A stretch of DNA of 64,000 nt from Diadophis punctatus similis (Eukaryota; Chordata; Lepidosauria; Squamata; Dipsadidae), in NCBI GenBank assembly GCA_023053685.1, contig JALIGW010000001.1:224276434-224340433 (forward strand), given 5' to 3'. Position 1 is the first letter of the stretch. Each line of letters begins with the position of its first letter. Made by a program: the position numbers and the translations under genes. The notes below the pieces were generated by a model. The model ran no database searches and was not told the DNA's origin. It saw only the letters and a list, made by a program, of their open reading frames with translations. Shown piece by piece: positions 61,511 through 64,000 of the stretch.

Positions 61511-62094
61511 TTTGGATTTAGTATTGTGGTTGGTTGAGTTCATGCCGGACTTTGCTTTATTGGAACTTTGTGTGGGGCTGTTTGCAGGCAAGTTTAATGC
61601 AAAAGGGCTCAGGGAAATGACATTAGGGGCCGGTGGTGTTTAATTAAAGCCCTTAAATGCTCTGTGCATAGGCGTGGGGTCTGGAACGGTACAGAGAAAA
61701 ATCCTGCCTTATGGAAAATATATGTTTTGTTTATATTCTATGGATTTGGGCAATCATTTTAAAATGCCCAAAGACATAAAAATAACGCCCAAAGAGTGAT
61801 GTGGACTATCCTCTTAAATTGAATAGAGGGGATTTACTGGAGTCCCTTCATGGAAAGTATAAATAGACTTGGGTAAAGATGACAAGACTTTAACAGAAAA
61901 AGCAAAGAGACTAGAAGAAAATAGGAGTTAGAATTCAATTCTATTTATGGAATTCAAGGATGGCTGGAAGGAATAAGGGAAAATTATTCATTATTAATGG
62001 TTAAATAATGAATTGCTATTTTTGATAATATGTAATAGTTTATCTGTTTTTGATTGTATTTTGGAAAATTTTAATGGTGCAATAAATTAGTTTG
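61511..62094. other. Non-coding DNA left of the gypsy LTR
   Basis: Possibly LINE 3' UTR in part (AAGCAAAGAGACTAGAAGAA near 61900). No firm feature. Confidence 0.35.
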
Positions 62095-62307
62095 TGTTAC
62101 ATATGAATGGATGTAGCAAGGATTTGCATGGCTGCCGCTGATTGGCTGACCTAGCGGTGGGAAAAATAAACTGCCGTCATTGGTCGGTGTTCCTTAAATA
62201 GAGAGCCCTGGCAGCCTGCCGGCAATTTGTACATCGCGGCTAGGGAAATAAAGGTGATGAAAGTTTCCTGCGTCCCTTCTCTTCTTCACTGCGCCCCCTA
62301 TCTAACA
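62095..62307 (+). repeat. Gypsy 5' LTR (213 bp)
   Basis: Starts TGTTACATATG and ends CCCTATCTAACA (TGTTA/TAACA). It contains a TTAAATAGAG promoter-like box near 62194 and AATAAAGG near 62248. It is short even for gypsy elements. The 3' LTR is outside the window, so the left boundary rests on the terminal repeat only. Confidence 0.65.
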
Positions 62308-62416
62308 CTGGTGATGAAGGTGGGATTCTGAAGAGGGCAAGAAGAGAGAAAGGAATTGACCACCCACCTCATGGCATCCACAGCCATCTTTACAGCCTGC
62401 TCCGGCCAACCTGAGG

Positions 62417-63500
62417 ATGACTACCCAGACCTCCCCCGCACCAGTATTATTTGACCTGCAAGCAGAAGAATGGCACACATACATGAGCCGGTTCAGGATG
62501 TTCCTGGAAGCCAACAATTAACAAGACCTGCCGGACAACAGCACGAGCCCTTTTTCTCACCTATTGCAGAACGAAGTTCTATAAGATGGCACAGACCCTT
62601 GTCACACCCGCGGACATAGAGGCAATCTCGTGGACAATGCTGCAAAATACCCTCAAAGACCACTATGCCCCAACGGTGAGCCCAATGGTGAGCCAGAATG
62701 AGTTCTATCATTGGTGCCAACGAGAATGGGAGTCCATAAATGACTTTGTGGCCAAGCTGAGGGAAACTGCGACAAAGTGCGAATTCGTCAACCCCGAGGA
62801 GATGATGAGGGATCGGGTAATCCTGGGAATGAAGGACCTAACCCTCCAAAAGAAACTGTTGGTGCGAAGAGGGGTGACATTTAAGGACATAGTCGAAGAA
62901 GCGAGGGCTGCGAATCCTCAGATAACTACACCGCAGACATCAGGAAGACCAGCGGCGTCCATCGCGCCCACCGAGAGCCTGACTGGACCACAGAGGTTCG
63001 CGAATACGGGGATGAATGGGAAGAAGAAGAAGCCATCCACTGAGTATATCCGGACAAACGGGTAAGCCCCCGGGACAATGACTTTAAGCAACTCCATTGC
63101 TCTTGATGTATGGGGCTCCATGCCAGGGTGGTGTGCCATTTTAAAGAGGCCATCTGCCACCAGTGCCAAGAACAAGGCCACATAGCCGAGGCCTGTAGAG
63201 CCACACAGCCAAACCCCTACCATCCCAAACCACCATCGGGCCCTTGGAGGCAAGGGCAAGTGAGACCTGGATTCCAACGGAATAAGCGCAGGGAGGAGCA
63301 CTATCCAGACACCCAGGGAATCAACCAAACCACCATGGGGCACTCGGATCCATGCGATGGGAACAAATACCATGTAACCATCAACATTGAAGGAACCCCA
63401 TGCAAAATAGAGCTGGACACTGGATCATTTTTTACCATTGTGTCCTGGCGAACGCTCCAACGCCAACAATATCCAGAAGACAACTCAAGCCGCAGAATAT
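62417..63500 (+). pseudogene. Gypsy gag and protease, broken
   Basis: Gag probably opens MTTQTSPAPVLFDLQAEEWH at 62417, with an early stop near 62519 and a frame change before 62586. It then has DIEAISWTMLQNTLKDHYAP, REWESINDFVAKLRETAT and VILGMKDLTLQKKLL, typical retrotransposon Gag. A stop near 63063 precedes the CCHC knuckle CHQCQEQGHIAEAC (about 63150). The aspartic protease follows with IELDTGSFFTIV (about 63410). Gag forms the virus-like particle and protease matures it. Confidence 0.82.
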
Positions 63501-64000
63501 CAAGTTGAACGACTTCCAGGGAAACAGCATTCCCATGTGGGGCCAAGCCAAAGTAAAGGTACAATTTTAAAACTTCTATGGCCGACTTCCCCTGACCATC
63601 ATTGCAAGCGACCGCCCCACATTGCTGGGCATCAAATGGTTCAAACCATTAGGACTTGGCATCACGGGCATAAACCAAATCAGAGGGAATGAGCTACACC
63701 AGTTGCTGTCAAAATTCAGGGACATGTTCGACAGAAGCCTAGGTAAATATACAGGGAAACCTATCTCGTTTAGCCTAGACCCTAGTGTTACCCCAATAAG
63801 GCTCAAGCCACAGAGGGTTCCGTTTGCTCTATGGTCCAAGGTAGAGGAGCAATTAGATAAACTCATTGCCCAAGGGATCCTGGAGCCGATCAATCATGCC
63901 ACATGGGAGACCCCAATAGTCACCCTAGTAAAGCCAGACGGCTCCATCCGCATCTACACAGATTATAAGGGGACTTTAAATAAAGCATTACAGAAAAGTG
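63500..64000 (+). pseudogene. Gypsy pol, start of reverse transcriptase (partial)
   Basis: In a shifted frame, after protease: PTLLGIKWFKPLGLGI, FRDMFDRSLGKYTGKPI, then the gypsy RT entry IRLKPQRVPFAL, VEEQLDKLIAQGILEPI and VTLVKPDGSIRIYTDYK. Palm motifs with YxDD would lie beyond base 64000. At least one stop (about 63570) separates it from protease. Confidence 0.85.

Larger units (their letters stand above)
62095..64000 (+). mobile_element. Ty3/gypsy retrotransposon, 5' part (runs off right edge)
   Basis: A short LTR (62095-62307), a primer site region starting CTGGTGATGAAGG, gag, CCHC knuckle, protease and the beginning of RT in one direction. The element is cut by the window end inside RT. 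Confidence 0.82.

Overview
The window is vertebrate nuclear DNA. Everything points to a squamate reptile, most likely a snake (inference). It has tRNA-derived SINEs, CR1, L2 and L1 LINEs, two Ty1/copia elements, class I endogenous retroviruses (ERVs), hAT miniature elements with 8-bp target-site duplications (TSDs), and many long simple repeats. I see no bacterial-type operons, CRISPR arrays or origins.

The only host gene I can support is one NLRP-type innate immune sensor on the minus strand. It runs from a PYRIN exon (59810-60080), through a 1.7-kb FISNA-NACHT exon (39152-40835), to two leucine-rich-repeat exons (16213-16290 and 12193-12363). Splice sites and codon phases agree across all four exons. 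The 3' end lies beyond base 1. The protein reads as PYD-FISNA-NACHT-winged helix-LRR, the layout of NLRP3/NLRP12-like inflammasome sensors. Introns of about 19 kb, 23 kb and 3.8 kb hold almost all of the transposons.

Layout, left to right. 364-10962: a gamma-type ERV (ERV1) with both LTRs and a 4-bp TSD; pro-pol is gone and a minus-strand Ty1/copia element sits at the gap. 10963-15950: palindromic DNA elements, hAT miniature elements and two inverted jockey-type LINE fragments around an LRR exon. 16600-18052: CR1. 18600-36526: a second ERV (ERV2: pol, env, 3' LTR), interrupted by a 1.6-kb palindromic TA-flanked element, an L2 tail grown into a (TTTTTTA)n array, and a stack in which L2 contains L1, which contains another L2. 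36836-38990: a related LTR, an hAT element and a CR1 tail. 39152-40835: NACHT exon. 41260-44440: satellites and hAT elements. 44441-51150: a Ty3/gypsy piece, then a second Ty1/copia element holding a SINE and an L1. 51390-59215: one CR1 copy, opened by a foldback element (itself containing an L1), a SINE and a TA-flanked palindromic element. 59810-60106: PYD exon. 60535-61510: L1 fragment. 62095-64000: start of a Ty3/gypsy element running off the right edge.

The transposons form a readable relative chronology, because several insertions can be removed in silico to restore a host reading frame or leave a perfect TSD. Nearly all transposon coding regions carry frameshifts or stops, whereas the NLRP exons are open. 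Limits: family names rest on motifs recognised by eye, many boundaries are accurate only to tens of bases, and no similarity search was possible.
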